DNA of 17,234 nt from positions 1 through 17,234 of the forward strand of contig CANKON010000002.1 in the NCBI GenBank assembly GCA_947484105.1. Reading direction: 5' to 3'. The position numbers and the translations under genes are program-made. The notes beneath the pieces are model-generated. The model had not been told where the DNA came from. It did not search any database and saw nothing but the letters and a program-made list of their open reading frames with translations. This stretch comes from Methylococcaceae bacterium. Lineage in GTDB: Bacteria > Pseudomonadota > Gammaproteobacteria > Methylococcales > Methylomonadaceae. This document shows positions 7,504 to 13,972 of the stretch, in pieces (within the stretch, counting starts at the first letter, position 1; each line of letters starts with the position of its first letter).

Positions 7504-8364
7504 ATGACTAAAAAAACTTTGGCAACTTTAATTTGTGGCGTTTTATTTGCCGCGAATGTGCAAGCGAAATCAAACGATCCTTACGAAAGTTTTAATCGCA
7601 CGATGTACGATTTCAATAGTTCAATTGATGATTACATTGCCTCACCGATTTCCAATGGTTACAAATTTATCACCCCGCAATTTGTCCAAACAGGTGTGTT
7701 TAATTTTTTCAATAATTTGAAAGGCATTAACATTGTTTTGAACGATGTTTTGCAGGCAAAATTTTCACAAAGTGCGGAGGATTTAGGACGTTTTACGTTA
7801 AATTCAACCGCTGGATTGGGTGGTTTTATCGACGTAGCAAAACACGTTGGACTTGAGCAAAATGAAGAAGATTTCGATCAAACATTAGCCGTTTGGGGCG
7901 TGCCGCAAGGTTCGTATTTAGTATTACCTTTCATGGGTCCCAATACCATGCGCGGCACGCCCGCATTTGCAGTCGATGCGGCGGCAAATCCAGCCAGTTA
8001 CGCGAGTTTTATTGCGTATTACGTTAGTGCGCCCGTTCAGTTTATGTCGGCGGTCAACGCACGAGCGAATGCCGAAGGTGCGTTGAAATTTATCAATGAA
8101 GCCGCTTTAGACAAATACGTTTTCACGCGCGAATCCTTTTTACAATGGCGCAAAAATTTAGAATCAGACGGCAAAGTCAGTGCGGCGATTGATGATGATA
8201 TTCTTGCAGAAGAAAAAACACCTGATTTGAAATGGCGCGACGATTCCAAAAAATTTGGAATCGCCGCACAATCTTTTGCGAGTGTCGCTCAAAAATTTGA
8301 CTGTGCCGCCCAAAATTTTGAGCAAGCAGGTCAAAAAATTGAGCAATTGAAAATGGGGAAATAA
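7504..8364 (+). CDS. mlaA: MlaA/VacJ-family outer-membrane lipid-asymmetry protein with heptad tail
   Basis: 286 residues from the ATG at 7504, which has GGCGCGG upstream; an in-frame start at 7450 lies inside hpnM and would bury the signal peptide. The mature part begins in the MlaA signature (DPYESFNRTMYDFN), followed by LNDVLQAKFSQSAEDLGRF, DFDQTLAVWGVPQGSYLVLP and FMGP. MlaA forms a ring in the outer-membrane inner leaflet and passes mislocalised lipid from the outer leaflet to MlaC. The signal peptide appears to be type I (cleavage after NVQA); its only Cys (C11, in TLICG) lacks a proper lipobox. Canonical MlaA is a lipoprotein, so this is unusual. The C-terminus carries four seven-residue repeats (8269-8352). 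As the third gene after hpnH and the MlaC-like gene, it probably supplies the outer-membrane end of a hopanoid or phospholipid route. Confidence 0.9.
   Translation: MTKKTLATLICGVLFAANVQAKSNDPYESFNRTMYDFNSSIDDYIASPISNGYKFITPQFVQTGVFNFFNNLKGINIVLNDVLQAKFSQSAEDLGRFTLNSTAGLGGFIDVAKHVGLEQNEEDFDQTLAVWGVPQGSYLVLPFMGPNTMRGTPAFAVDAAANPASYASFIAYYVSAPVQFMSAVNARANAEGALKFINEAALDKYVFTRESFLQWRKNLESDGKVSAAIDDDILAEEKTPDLKWRDDSKKFGIAAQSFASVAQKFDCAAQNFEQAGQKIEQLKMGK
8241..8263. repeat. Perfect 10-bp-stem inverted repeat inside mlaA
   Basis: CGATTCCAAA, three A residues, then TTTGGAATCG: every base of the 10-bp arms pairs. It lies in the 3' part of the mlaA coding sequence, just before the 21-bp repeats, and encodes DDSKKFGIA. 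In RNA it would form a stem with a tight three-base loop. No T run follows it, so it is not a normal intrinsic terminator. It may be chance in AT-rich sequence, or may slow or protect the mRNA. Confidence 0.45.
8269..8352 (+). repeat. Four degenerate 21-bp repeats encoding heptads in the MlaA C-terminus
   Basis: Four units start at 8269, 8290, 8311 and 8332. Each begins CAA followed by an A/T-rich block, and encodes Q-(S/K/N)-(F/I)-x-x-x-x: QSFASVA, QKFDCAA, QNFEQAG and QKIEQLK. Hydrophobic residues recur at positions 3 and 6 of most units, giving an amphipathic helix likely to pair as a coiled coil. The repeat is in frame and the stop codon follows within 12 bp. Confidence 0.65.
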
Positions 8365-8376
8365 CCTGCTGACGGA

Positions 8377-9363
8377 TTAGCCGATGAGATGTGTGAGATT
8401 GAACGCATTTAAAACAGTTTGTCCGTCCGCATTTTCTTTGCAGGCATTTTCACTCAAATACCGCCGCCATAATCGCGCCCCGTATTCACCGTGAAATAAA
8501 CCTAAAATGTGGCGCGTGACACTGTTCAAACGTGCGCCACTTTTAAGTTGCCTTTCAATGTAAGGCAGTAACTCAAAAACAATTTGTTCCCTTGAAAGTA
8601 TTGGCGAATTATCACCAAATAAATGTGAATCGACCCCCACCAATAAATAAGGATTTTGATACACTTCCCGCCCAATCATTACACCATCGACAGCATTCAG
8701 TAATTCTGCCGATTGCGCCAATGTTGTAATGCCACCGTTGATAATAATTTCAAGCTTTGGAAAATCCTTCTTCAATTCAAACACCACGTCATAACGTAGC
8801 GGCGGAATTTCACGATTTTCTTTAGGCGATAAACCTTTTAACCACGCTTTTCGAGCGTGAATAATGAAGGTTTCACAACCTGCTTTTGCAACTGTTTCGA
8901 CAAAATGTGTCAATTCTTCGTAAGAGTCACGCTCATCAATACCGATGCGTGATTTCACGGTGATAGGAATTTTTACCGCTGCTTGCATCGTCGCCACGCA
9001 ATCACCAACCAATTGCGGTTCTGCCATTAAACACGCACCAAATCGTCCGTTTTGCACGCGATCACTCGGACAACCCACATTTAAATTCACTTCATCGTAG
9101 CCAAAATCTTCCGCCATTCGCGCACACGTTGCTAAATCTCTCGGATTACTGCCTCCCAGTTGCAACGCAATCGGATGTTCTTCGGAATTGAATTGTAAGA
9201 ATCGTTGTGAATCACCGTGAATCAATGCGCCCGTCGTGACCATTTCGGTATAAAGCAACGCATTTTTTGAAAGCAATCGATGAAAATAACGGCATCGAGA
9301 ATCTGTCCAATCTAGCATTGGCGCAACACAAAAGCGGTGGGAGAGTTTTTCTTTTTTTATCAT
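8377..9363 (-). CDS. dusA: tRNA-dihydrouridine synthase A
   Basis: 328 residues, the usual length for DusA. This FMN-dependent enzyme uses NADPH to reduce uridines 20 and 20a in the tRNA D-loop. Visible features are the N-terminal [17 protein letters not shown], the active-site C98 in [28 protein letters not shown], the [19 protein letters not shown] loop characteristic of DusA, IINGGI and DGVMIGRE, which bind flavin phosphate. The C-terminal helical domain has [20 protein letters not shown]. The gene converges on mlaA with only 12 bp between stop codons and no evident terminator. It starts 45 bp after the folP stop on the same strand, so it may be read from the folP promoter. Confidence 0.96.
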   Translation of the reverse strand: MIKKEKLSHRFCVAPMLDWTDSRCRYFHRLLSKNALLYTEMVTTGALIHGDSQRFLQFNSEEHPIALQLGGSNPRDLATCARMAEDFGYDEVNLNVGCPSDRVQNGRFGACLMAEPQLVGDCVATMQAAVKIPITVKSRIGIDERDSYEELTHFVETVAKAGCETFIIHARKAWLKGLSPKENREIPPLRYDVVFELKKDFPKLEIIINGGITTLAQSAELLNAVDGVMIGREVYQNPYLLVGVDSHLFGDNSPILSREQIVFELLPYIERQLKSGARLNSVTRHILGLFHGEYGARLWRRYLSENACKENADGQTVLNAFNLTHLIG

Positions 9364-9408
9364 GGTTTAAGAAGATTTGAATGGGATTAAATGGGAATGT
9401 GAAAATAA

Positions 9409-10221
9409 TTATCGGGTTTTAATCGCCCACGCCACCTCAAGAGCTTGTTTATTTTCTTTCACGTCATGAACCCGAAAAATTTGCACGCCAGCCATGACAC
9501 CCAATGCAGTTGTGACAGCCGTTGCCGTAACAAGTTCAGAGGGTTCATTAACATCACAAATTGCACCCATAAAACGCTTCCGACTGGTTCCGAGTAAAAC
9601 GGGAAATCCTAATGCCACAAAATCCGCCAAATGTGCTAACAAATCTAAATTATCTTGTTTACGTTTGCCAAATCCAATCCCAATATCAAGCACGATATTT
9701 TCTTTTTTTACGCCGATTTTTATCGCTTCATTTACACGTTGTTTCAACGTGGTTGAAACCTCTTGTACCACGTTTTCATAATATGGATTTTCTTGCATCG
9801 TTTTAGGCGTACCTTGAGCGTGCATCAGAATAATCGGCACATTTTTTTGGGCGGCTAACTCAAACATTTTCGCATCATTATTTCCCGCTGAAACGTCGTT
9901 AATGATATTTGCGCCAGCGTTTAACGCCGCGTCAGCAACCACGCTTAACGTGGTATCAATGCTAATTTGCACGTCACTCACTTTGCGAATGGCTTGAATA
10001 ATGGGTACCACACGCGCAATTTGTTCGTCAGCAGAAACTGAATCTGAATGAGGGCGCGTCGATTCACCACCAATGTCGATAATCGTTGCGCCGTCTGAAA
10101 TCATACAGAGCGCGTGTTCCAACGCCGTTTCTACTTGATTGAATTTTCCCCCGTCAGAAAAACTATCGGGCGTGGCATTTAAAATGCCCATGATGAGTGG
10201 TTTTTTAAGTTCTGAAAACAT
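9409..10221 (-). CDS. folP: Dihydropteroate synthase
   Basis: 270 residues from the ATG at 10221. A TTG nine bases further out (10230) is also in frame, but a short AGG sits just before the ATG and nothing precedes the TTG. The enzyme condenses hydroxymethyl-dihydropterin pyrophosphate with p-aminobenzoate to make dihydropteroate for folate. The TIM-barrel signatures are clear: MGILNATPDSFSDGG near the N-terminus, DIGGESTRPHSD, IDTTLSVVADAALNAGANIINDVS, IILMHAQGTPKTMQ, LDIGIGFGKRKQDN, LLGTSRKRFMG and IFRVHDVKEN. All pterin-, metal- and sulfonamide-region landmarks look intact. It diverges from mtdB, whose enzyme works on the methanopterin analogue of folate; this placement may be coincidental. 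Confidence 0.96.
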   Translation of the reverse strand: MFSELKKPLIMGILNATPDSFSDGGKFNQVETALEHALCMISDGATIIDIGGESTRPHSDSVSADEQIARVVPIIQAIRKVSDVQISIDTTLSVVADAALNAGANIINDVSAGNNDAKMFELAAQKNVPIILMHAQGTPKTMQENPYYENVVQEVSTTLKQRVNEAIKIGVKKENIVLDIGIGFGKRKQDNLDLLAHLADFVALGFPVLLGTSRKRFMGAICDVNEPSELVTATAVTTALGVMAGVQIFRVHDVKENKQALEVAWAIKTR

Positions 10222-10256
10222 AGCCTGCAATAAGTAGTCGCATGAATAAACGAACG

Positions 10257-10285
10257 AAATTACGTTGAAAAATCAGTTTTGACAA
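10257..10285 (-). promoter_or_regulatory. Candidate folP promoter
   Basis: On the minus strand TTGTCA (10285-10280; five of six matches to -35) is followed after exactly 17 bp by TAATTT (10262-10257; three of six). Transcription would begin near 10250, about 28 bases before the folP ATG. The -35 overlaps the direct repeat at 10271-10293 and a TTGACA on the other strand, so folP and mtdB control may be linked. Confidence 0.4.
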
Positions 10286-10293
10286 TCAGTTTT
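10271..10293. repeat. Direct repeat AATCAGTTTT x2 in the folP-mtdB divergent region
   Basis: Two identical 10-bp copies, 10271-10280 and 10284-10293, are separated by GAC, giving a 13-bp period. A partial third copy, AATCACTTGT, follows directly. The repeats cover the candidate -35 regions of both divergent genes. Tandem half-sites of this kind are typical for regulators bound at promoters; the spacing is slightly more than one helical turn. Confidence 0.5.
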
Positions 10294-10318
10294 AATCACT
10301 TGTTTTTTCTCTTATACT
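10290..10318 (+). promoter_or_regulatory. Candidate mtdB promoter
   Basis: TATACT at 10313-10318 is a five-of-six -10 match. With a 17-bp spacer the -35 is TTTTAA (10290-10295), a weak match lying partly on the direct repeat. A consensus TTGACA at 10279-10284 is 28 bp away, too far to pair. Start of transcription would be near 10325, leaving a leader of about 35 bases that holds the ribosome site AAAGGAA (10348-10354). Confidence 0.4.
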
Positions 10319-10359
10319 TGCAAGCCAATTTAATCATCCATTTCAACAAAGGAATTTTC

Positions 10360-11271
10360 ATGGAAAAGCCGTTTATTTTACACATGCTCACCACCGCTAA
10401 AAATTTAAGCCCATTTGATGTCAACATGGCAATGGACGCGGGTTGGGTGTCTGCCATTCCTTACACCAATATCGAAGCCAGCGAAGTTCAAGGCTTGGTT
10501 CAAGATGCCATTTTTTCACGCAGTGCAAAAAATTTAAAACGTACCAGCATTTTCATCGGTGGACGTGATACCAAACAAGCAATGGATATGCTGAAAATTG
10601 CAAAACGCTCAATGGTTCCGCCTTTTGAAGTGTCTGTTTTTGCGGATCCGAGCGGCGCATTTACAACCGCTGCAGGAATGGTTGCCGCAGTTGAACGTGA
10701 ATTAGCGACAAAATTTAATACCACATTGGAAGGTAAAAATATTTTGGCGTTAGGCGGTACAGGTCCTGTAGGTCAAGCAGCAGCGGTTATTTCAGCTAAA
10801 GCAGGCGCAAATGTTCGCATCATTGGTCGTCAACTTGATAGAGCGCAAAGCATTGCGGATTTGTGCAACAGCGAATTTGGTGACGGAGATATTAACATTC
10901 TTGCAGGGGCTGATGCGGATAAAGCCGAATACATCAAAACGGCTGACATCGTTTTTGCAACAGGCGCGGCGGGGATTGAATTATTAAGCGCAGAATTGAT
11001 TGCGAGTGCGCCACAATTAAAAGTCGCCGCAGACGTAAATGCGGTGCCACCTGCTGGCATTGCAGGCATTGATGCGATGTCAAACGGCACACCCATCGCA
11101 GGTTCCATAAGTGGCGCAGTCGGTATCGGTGCATTAGCGATTGGTAATGTGAAATACCAAGCCCAAAATTTATTGTTGAAACGCATGATTAACAGCACGA
11201 AACCTGTTTATTTACATTTTGAACACGCATTTGAAGTTGCCCGCGAATATATTCAATCAAACGCGAAATAA
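10360..11271 (+). CDS. mtdB: NAD(P)-dependent methylene-tetrahydromethanopterin dehydrogenase, copy 1
   Basis: 303 residues from the ATG at 10360, which follows AAAGGAA at good spacing; an in-frame start at 10279 lies in the promoter region and is rejected. The protein belongs to the MtdA/MtdB/MtdC family, which oxidises methylene- to methenyl-tetrahydromethanopterin in the formaldehyde oxidation route of methylotrophs. The N-terminal pterin domain has LHML, SPFDVNMAMDAG and VQDAIFSR; FADPSGAFTTAAGMVA follows. The dinucleotide fold has GGTGPVG (132-138) and the second strand ends G156-R157-Q158 (GRQLDRAQ), a neutral/basic end compatible with NADP or dual use. VNAVPPAGI and ISGAVGIGALAIGN close the domain. 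The second copy begins 9 bp downstream, so both are one transcript. The choice between MtdB and MtdC subclass needs a tree. Confidence 0.92.
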   Translation: MEKPFILHMLTTAKNLSPFDVNMAMDAGWVSAIPYTNIEASEVQGLVQDAIFSRSAKNLKRTSIFIGGRDTKQAMDMLKIAKRSMVPPFEVSVFADPSGAFTTAAGMVAAVERELATKFNTTLEGKNILALGGTGPVGQAAAVISAKAGANVRIIGRQLDRAQSIADLCNSEFGDGDINILAGADADKAEYIKTADIVFATGAAGIELLSAELIASAPQLKVAADVNAVPPAGIAGIDAMSNGTPIAGSISGAVGIGALAIGNVKYQAQNLLLKRMINSTKPVYLHFEHAFEVAREYIQSNAK

Positions 11272-11280
11272 GGATTTTTT

Positions 11281-12183
11281 ATGAAACGCAGTATTCTCCA
11301 CATGCTCGACCCGATGCCGAATAACAGTCCTTTCGACATTAATATGGCGTTGGACGCAGGTTTTGACGTTTTGATGCCGTATAACAATGTGAAGTTAGAA
11401 AGCGTTCATGGCTTGACACAAGACGCGATTTTTTCGCGTGGTCCAGCGGGCGTTAAACGTACAGGATTATTTATCGGCGGGCGAAATTTGGGTTTAGCGA
11501 TTGATATGTTCAATACGGCGAAACAAGCAATGGTTCCGCCTTTTGCGATTTCAGTTTTTGCCGATCCGAGTGGTGCATTTACAACGGCTGCTGCGTTAGT
11601 GGCGTGTGTTGAAAAAGAATTGCGCGATAAACATGGAAAAGAATTAGCAGGTTGTAAAGCAGTTATTTTTGGTGGAACAGGACCTGTAGGCATTGCAACG
11701 GGCGTGATTGCGTCTTTAGCAGGCGCAGATACCACTATTGTTGATCATTTATATTTAGATACCGCTGCGGATATGGCAAAACAATATAATCGTCGTTTTG
11801 GCTGTCATTTAAAAGCGGCTGTTGCGAGTTTTGACAAAGATAAAATTGAATTATTAAAAGATGTGGATGTGATTTTTTGTACCGCAAAAGCGGGAATTCA
11901 AGTCCTTAATGCCACGATTTTAAAAGAAGTCACGCAACTAAAAGTAGCGGGTGATGTGAATGCGGTTCCTCCCTCTGGAATCGAAGGCGTAAATCGTGAA
12001 GATTGTGGCACGCCGTTAATTCACGCGACGCATTGTAACGCGGTAGGTGTGGGTGCATTAGCGGTTGGAAATGTGAAATATCAAGTTCAACACGCCATGC
12101 TCGCATCGATGTTAGAAAGTGAATCGCCTGTTTATTTAGATTTCCGTGATGCGTTTATCAAAGCGCAGGAAATTTTAAAATAA
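11281..12183 (+). CDS. Methylene-tetrahydromethanopterin dehydrogenase paralogue, copy 2
   Basis: 300 residues, aligned end to end with the preceding gene at roughly half identical positions by eye, so an old tandem duplication or a paired acquisition. Shared landmarks are SILHML, SPFDINMALDAG, TQDAIFSRG, SVFADPSGAFTTAA, GGTGPVG (131-137), LKVAGDVNAVPPSG and VGVGALAVGNVKYQVQ. At the end of the second Rossmann strand it has D155-H156 (TTIVDHLYLD) where copy 1 has G-R-Q; an acidic residue there commonly selects NAD over NADP. It also has HATHCNAVGVG where copy 1 has SISGAVGIG. Its AAGGA ribosome site lies in the 9-bp gap after copy 1. The two may differ in coenzyme or direction of flux; it might be the principal enzyme and copy 1 the accessory one. 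Confidence 0.88.
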   Translation: MKRSILHMLDPMPNNSPFDINMALDAGFDVLMPYNNVKLESVHGLTQDAIFSRGPAGVKRTGLFIGGRNLGLAIDMFNTAKQAMVPPFAISVFADPSGAFTTAAALVACVEKELRDKHGKELAGCKAVIFGGTGPVGIATGVIASLAGADTTIVDHLYLDTAADMAKQYNRRFGCHLKAAVASFDKDKIELLKDVDVIFCTAKAGIQVLNATILKEVTQLKVAGDVNAVPPSGIEGVNREDCGTPLIHATHCNAVGVGALAVGNVKYQVQHAMLASMLESESPVYLDFRDAFIKAQEILK

Positions 12184-12196
12184 TTTCACAAAGTAT

Positions 12197-12221
12197 CGGA
12201 TTGCGTATTTAACGCAATCCG
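12197..12221. terminator. Hairpin between convergent mtdB and pga operons
   Basis: CGGATTGCGT, loop ATTTA, then ACGCAATCCG: a perfect 10-bp stem with a five-base loop. It lies 13 bp after the second mtdB-family stop and 12 bp after the pgaD stop on the other strand, so it can serve both operons. Neither side has a strong T run (CAGGGCTATT on the plus strand, ATACTTTG on the minus strand), so termination may be partial, or the stem may mainly protect mRNA 3' ends. Confidence 0.65.
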
Positions 12222-12233
12222 CAGGGCTATTCA

Positions 12234-12665
12234 TTATTTCAAATCTACAATTTTTCCATCATTATCGAAAAAAACTGTCACCTTTTGCTGCGTTCGGAAA
12301 TGCTGAATTTTTTCTTTTTCGACATGATAAAAACGTGAAACTTCATCGTCTGATAACGTTTTTTGGGCGGCATTTAACGTAAATTGACGACGCAATTTAC
12401 GCAACAAAATCCAAACTAACCAACCGATTCCGATAATAATTAGCGTGCCAACGTAGATTTGCAATAAATCTAACAAGCTTTTATAACCCCCAAACCAGCG
12501 CATTTCGTTAATGACATCGTAATCACCACGCACCCAATTAATTGCCGTGATAATGGGGTACAGCAAATAGCCCCACATTACCCAACAAATCACGATGACG
12601 GAAAAACTACTCAGACGTTTCGACAGACTCTGCAATTGTGGCACGTTGATAATATATTGTTTCAT
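12234..12665 (-). CDS. pgaD: PgaD, accessory subunit of poly-N-acetylglucosamine synthase
   Basis: 143 residues with two strong membrane segments at about 21-43 and 69-90, joined by a short loop, and a charged cytoplasmic tail ending VFFDNDGKIVDLK. This matches PgaD in length and topology (the E. coli protein is of similar size with two membrane segments). PgaD binds PgaC; in E. coli the pair jointly binds cyclic di-GMP, which stabilises PgaD and activates polymer synthesis and export through the inner membrane. The start overlaps the pgaC stop by 4 bp (ATGA), fitting co-translation of partners. Sequence conservation in this family is low, so the call rests on topology and on gene order. Confidence 0.85.
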   Translation of the reverse strand: MKQYIINVPQLQSLSKRLSSFSVIVICWVMWGYLLYPIITAINWVRGDYDVINEMRWFGGYKSLLDLLQIYVGTLIIIGIGWLVWILLRKLRRQFTLNAAQKTLSDDEVSRFYHVEKEKIQHFRTQQKVTVFFDNDGKIVDLK

Positions 12666-13969
12666 TCGCGCAAGCCTCTATCCACCGTGACCCAAACGGC
12701 GCGTTGTCCACGCTTTTTCCGAATGGCGCGAATGGTTCCAACAATCGTCGTTCCGACGTTCATCAGCCAATAAACAATCGGGTACCAAACCATCCAATAA
12801 TAATAACGCCCCACGCCGCCCGTTTGCGATTCATAACGCGAATCAATGGCTAAACTCACCCCAAATTGCAACAAACACGTTACACTCAGCAACATACTTG
12901 TCCAACTCGGACTTAAATCGTGCAATGATTCAGTCGTTGTCGAAGTCAAAAATTCCATCGGCGCAAACAGCAGATGACATAAAATCAGAAATGCCCACGT
13001 CACACTAATCAAACATTCGCCATAAAGCAGCCACATTCCGCGCGATGACCAACGAAATAAATCCTGAAAATAGCGTAATAACACTTCGCTGCCACCTTGC
13101 GACCAACGCACACGTTGTTTCCAAAGTCCATTTAATGTTTCTGGCATCAAAACCCAACAAAGTGCGTTCGGTTCAAAACGAATCGTCCAACCTGCAAGTT
13201 GTAATTTCCAACTAATATCAATGTCTTCGGTAATCATGTCGTTGCTCCAATAACCGACATGATGGAGTGCGGTTTTGCGAAATGCAGCAATCACACCTGA
13301 CACTGTAAAAACTTTACCGTAAGAGCGTTGAGCGCGTTTAATCATGCCAACAATTGCAGAAAATTCACCGACTTGAATTCGTCCAAGCAAGGTTGAACGA
13401 TTACGAATACGCGGATTTCCCGTAACCGCGCCGACGTTTGGATTCTCAACAAAATGCCGCACCATCCAACCGACCGCATCAGGCGATAAAAGTGCGTCAC
13501 CATCAATACAAACCAAAATTTCACTTTTCGCTAGCAACGCCGCCGTTCGCAAGCCCATCGCTTTACCTTGATTGGTCGCTAAATTAACGACCCGCAAATT
13601 GTCATATTTTTCAGTGAGTTCGTGCAAAATTTCAAGCGTGTTGTCTTTGCTTCCGTCGTTAATCGCAATGATTTCAAAGTTTTTATAATGTTGTTCCTCC
13701 AAAATTCCAATGGTTTCTCGGACATTTTCGCCTTCGTTGTAACAAGGAATCAAAATGGAAACCGACGGCAAATTATCCATATTTTCAAACGGCTGTAATT
13801 TGGGTTGATGCCATTCATAACGCAAACAAAAAATAATCGCGCCAAACATCCAAATGTACGCCATGAATAATGGATAATAATAAATAAATTCTTCAATCGA
13901 TTTATCAATCGGCGACCACCACGCCATAAAAATGTGCCAAGCGTTCAAAAATTCAAAATAAAAAGTCAT
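12662..13969 (-). CDS. pgaC: PgaC, poly-beta-1,6-N-acetylglucosamine synthase
   Basis: 435 residues, typical for PgaC/IcaA. This is an inner-membrane family 2 processive glycosyltransferase that polymerises GlcNAc from UDP-GlcNAc. Visible features are an N-terminal membrane segment (about 30-50), SILIPCYNEGENV at the start of the GT-A fold, INDGSKDNT, the DXD motif D156-G157-D158, the base in ITEDIDISWKLQ (T247-E248-D249), and QRVRW (285-289), which holds the growing chain. Further membrane segments follow at the C-terminus (for example ECLISVTWAFLILCHLLF). The gene starts 3 bp after pgaB and overlaps pgaD. No strong ribosome site is seen before its ATG, so translation may depend on coupling to pgaB. 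Product identity as PNAG is inferred from the pgaBCD set. Confidence 0.94.
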   Translation of the reverse strand: MTFYFEFLNAWHIFMAWWSPIDKSIEEFIYYYPLFMAYIWMFGAIIFCLRYEWHQPKLQPFENMDNLPSVSILIPCYNEGENVRETIGILEEQHYKNFEIIAINDGSKDNTLEILHELTEKYDNLRVVNLATNQGKAMGLRTAALLAKSEILVCIDGDALLSPDAVGWMVRHFVENPNVGAVTGNPRIRNRSTLLGRIQVGEFSAIVGMIKRAQRSYGKVFTVSGVIAAFRKTALHHVGYWSNDMITEDIDISWKLQLAGWTIRFEPNALCWVLMPETLNGLWKQRVRWSQGGSEVLLRYFQDLFRWSSRGMWLLYGECLISVTWAFLILCHLLFAPMEFLTSTTTESLHDLSPSWTSMLLSVTCLLQFGVSLAIDSRYESQTGGVGRYYYWMVWYPIVYWLMNVGTTIVGTIRAIRKKRGQRAVWVTVDRGLRE

Positions 13970-13972
13970 GGT

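Noticed and set aside
8362..8379. Terminator in the mlaA-dusA convergent gap
   Set aside because: The gap has no stem longer than three base pairs and no T run, so I do not call one.
10279..10307. TTGACA as the -35 of mtdB
   Set aside because: At 16-18 bp spacing the -10 would be GTTTTT or similar; the good -10, TATACT, is 28 bp away.
10279..10359. 27-residue N-terminal extension of mtdB
   Set aside because: The extension covers the candidate promoter and the ribosome site AAAGGAA; family members start at the MEKPFILHML equivalent.
10830..11198. 122-codon minus-strand frame opposite mtdB
   Set aside because: It is antisense to a strongly conserved enzyme, rich in Ala and Pro as expected from the complement, and has no family features.
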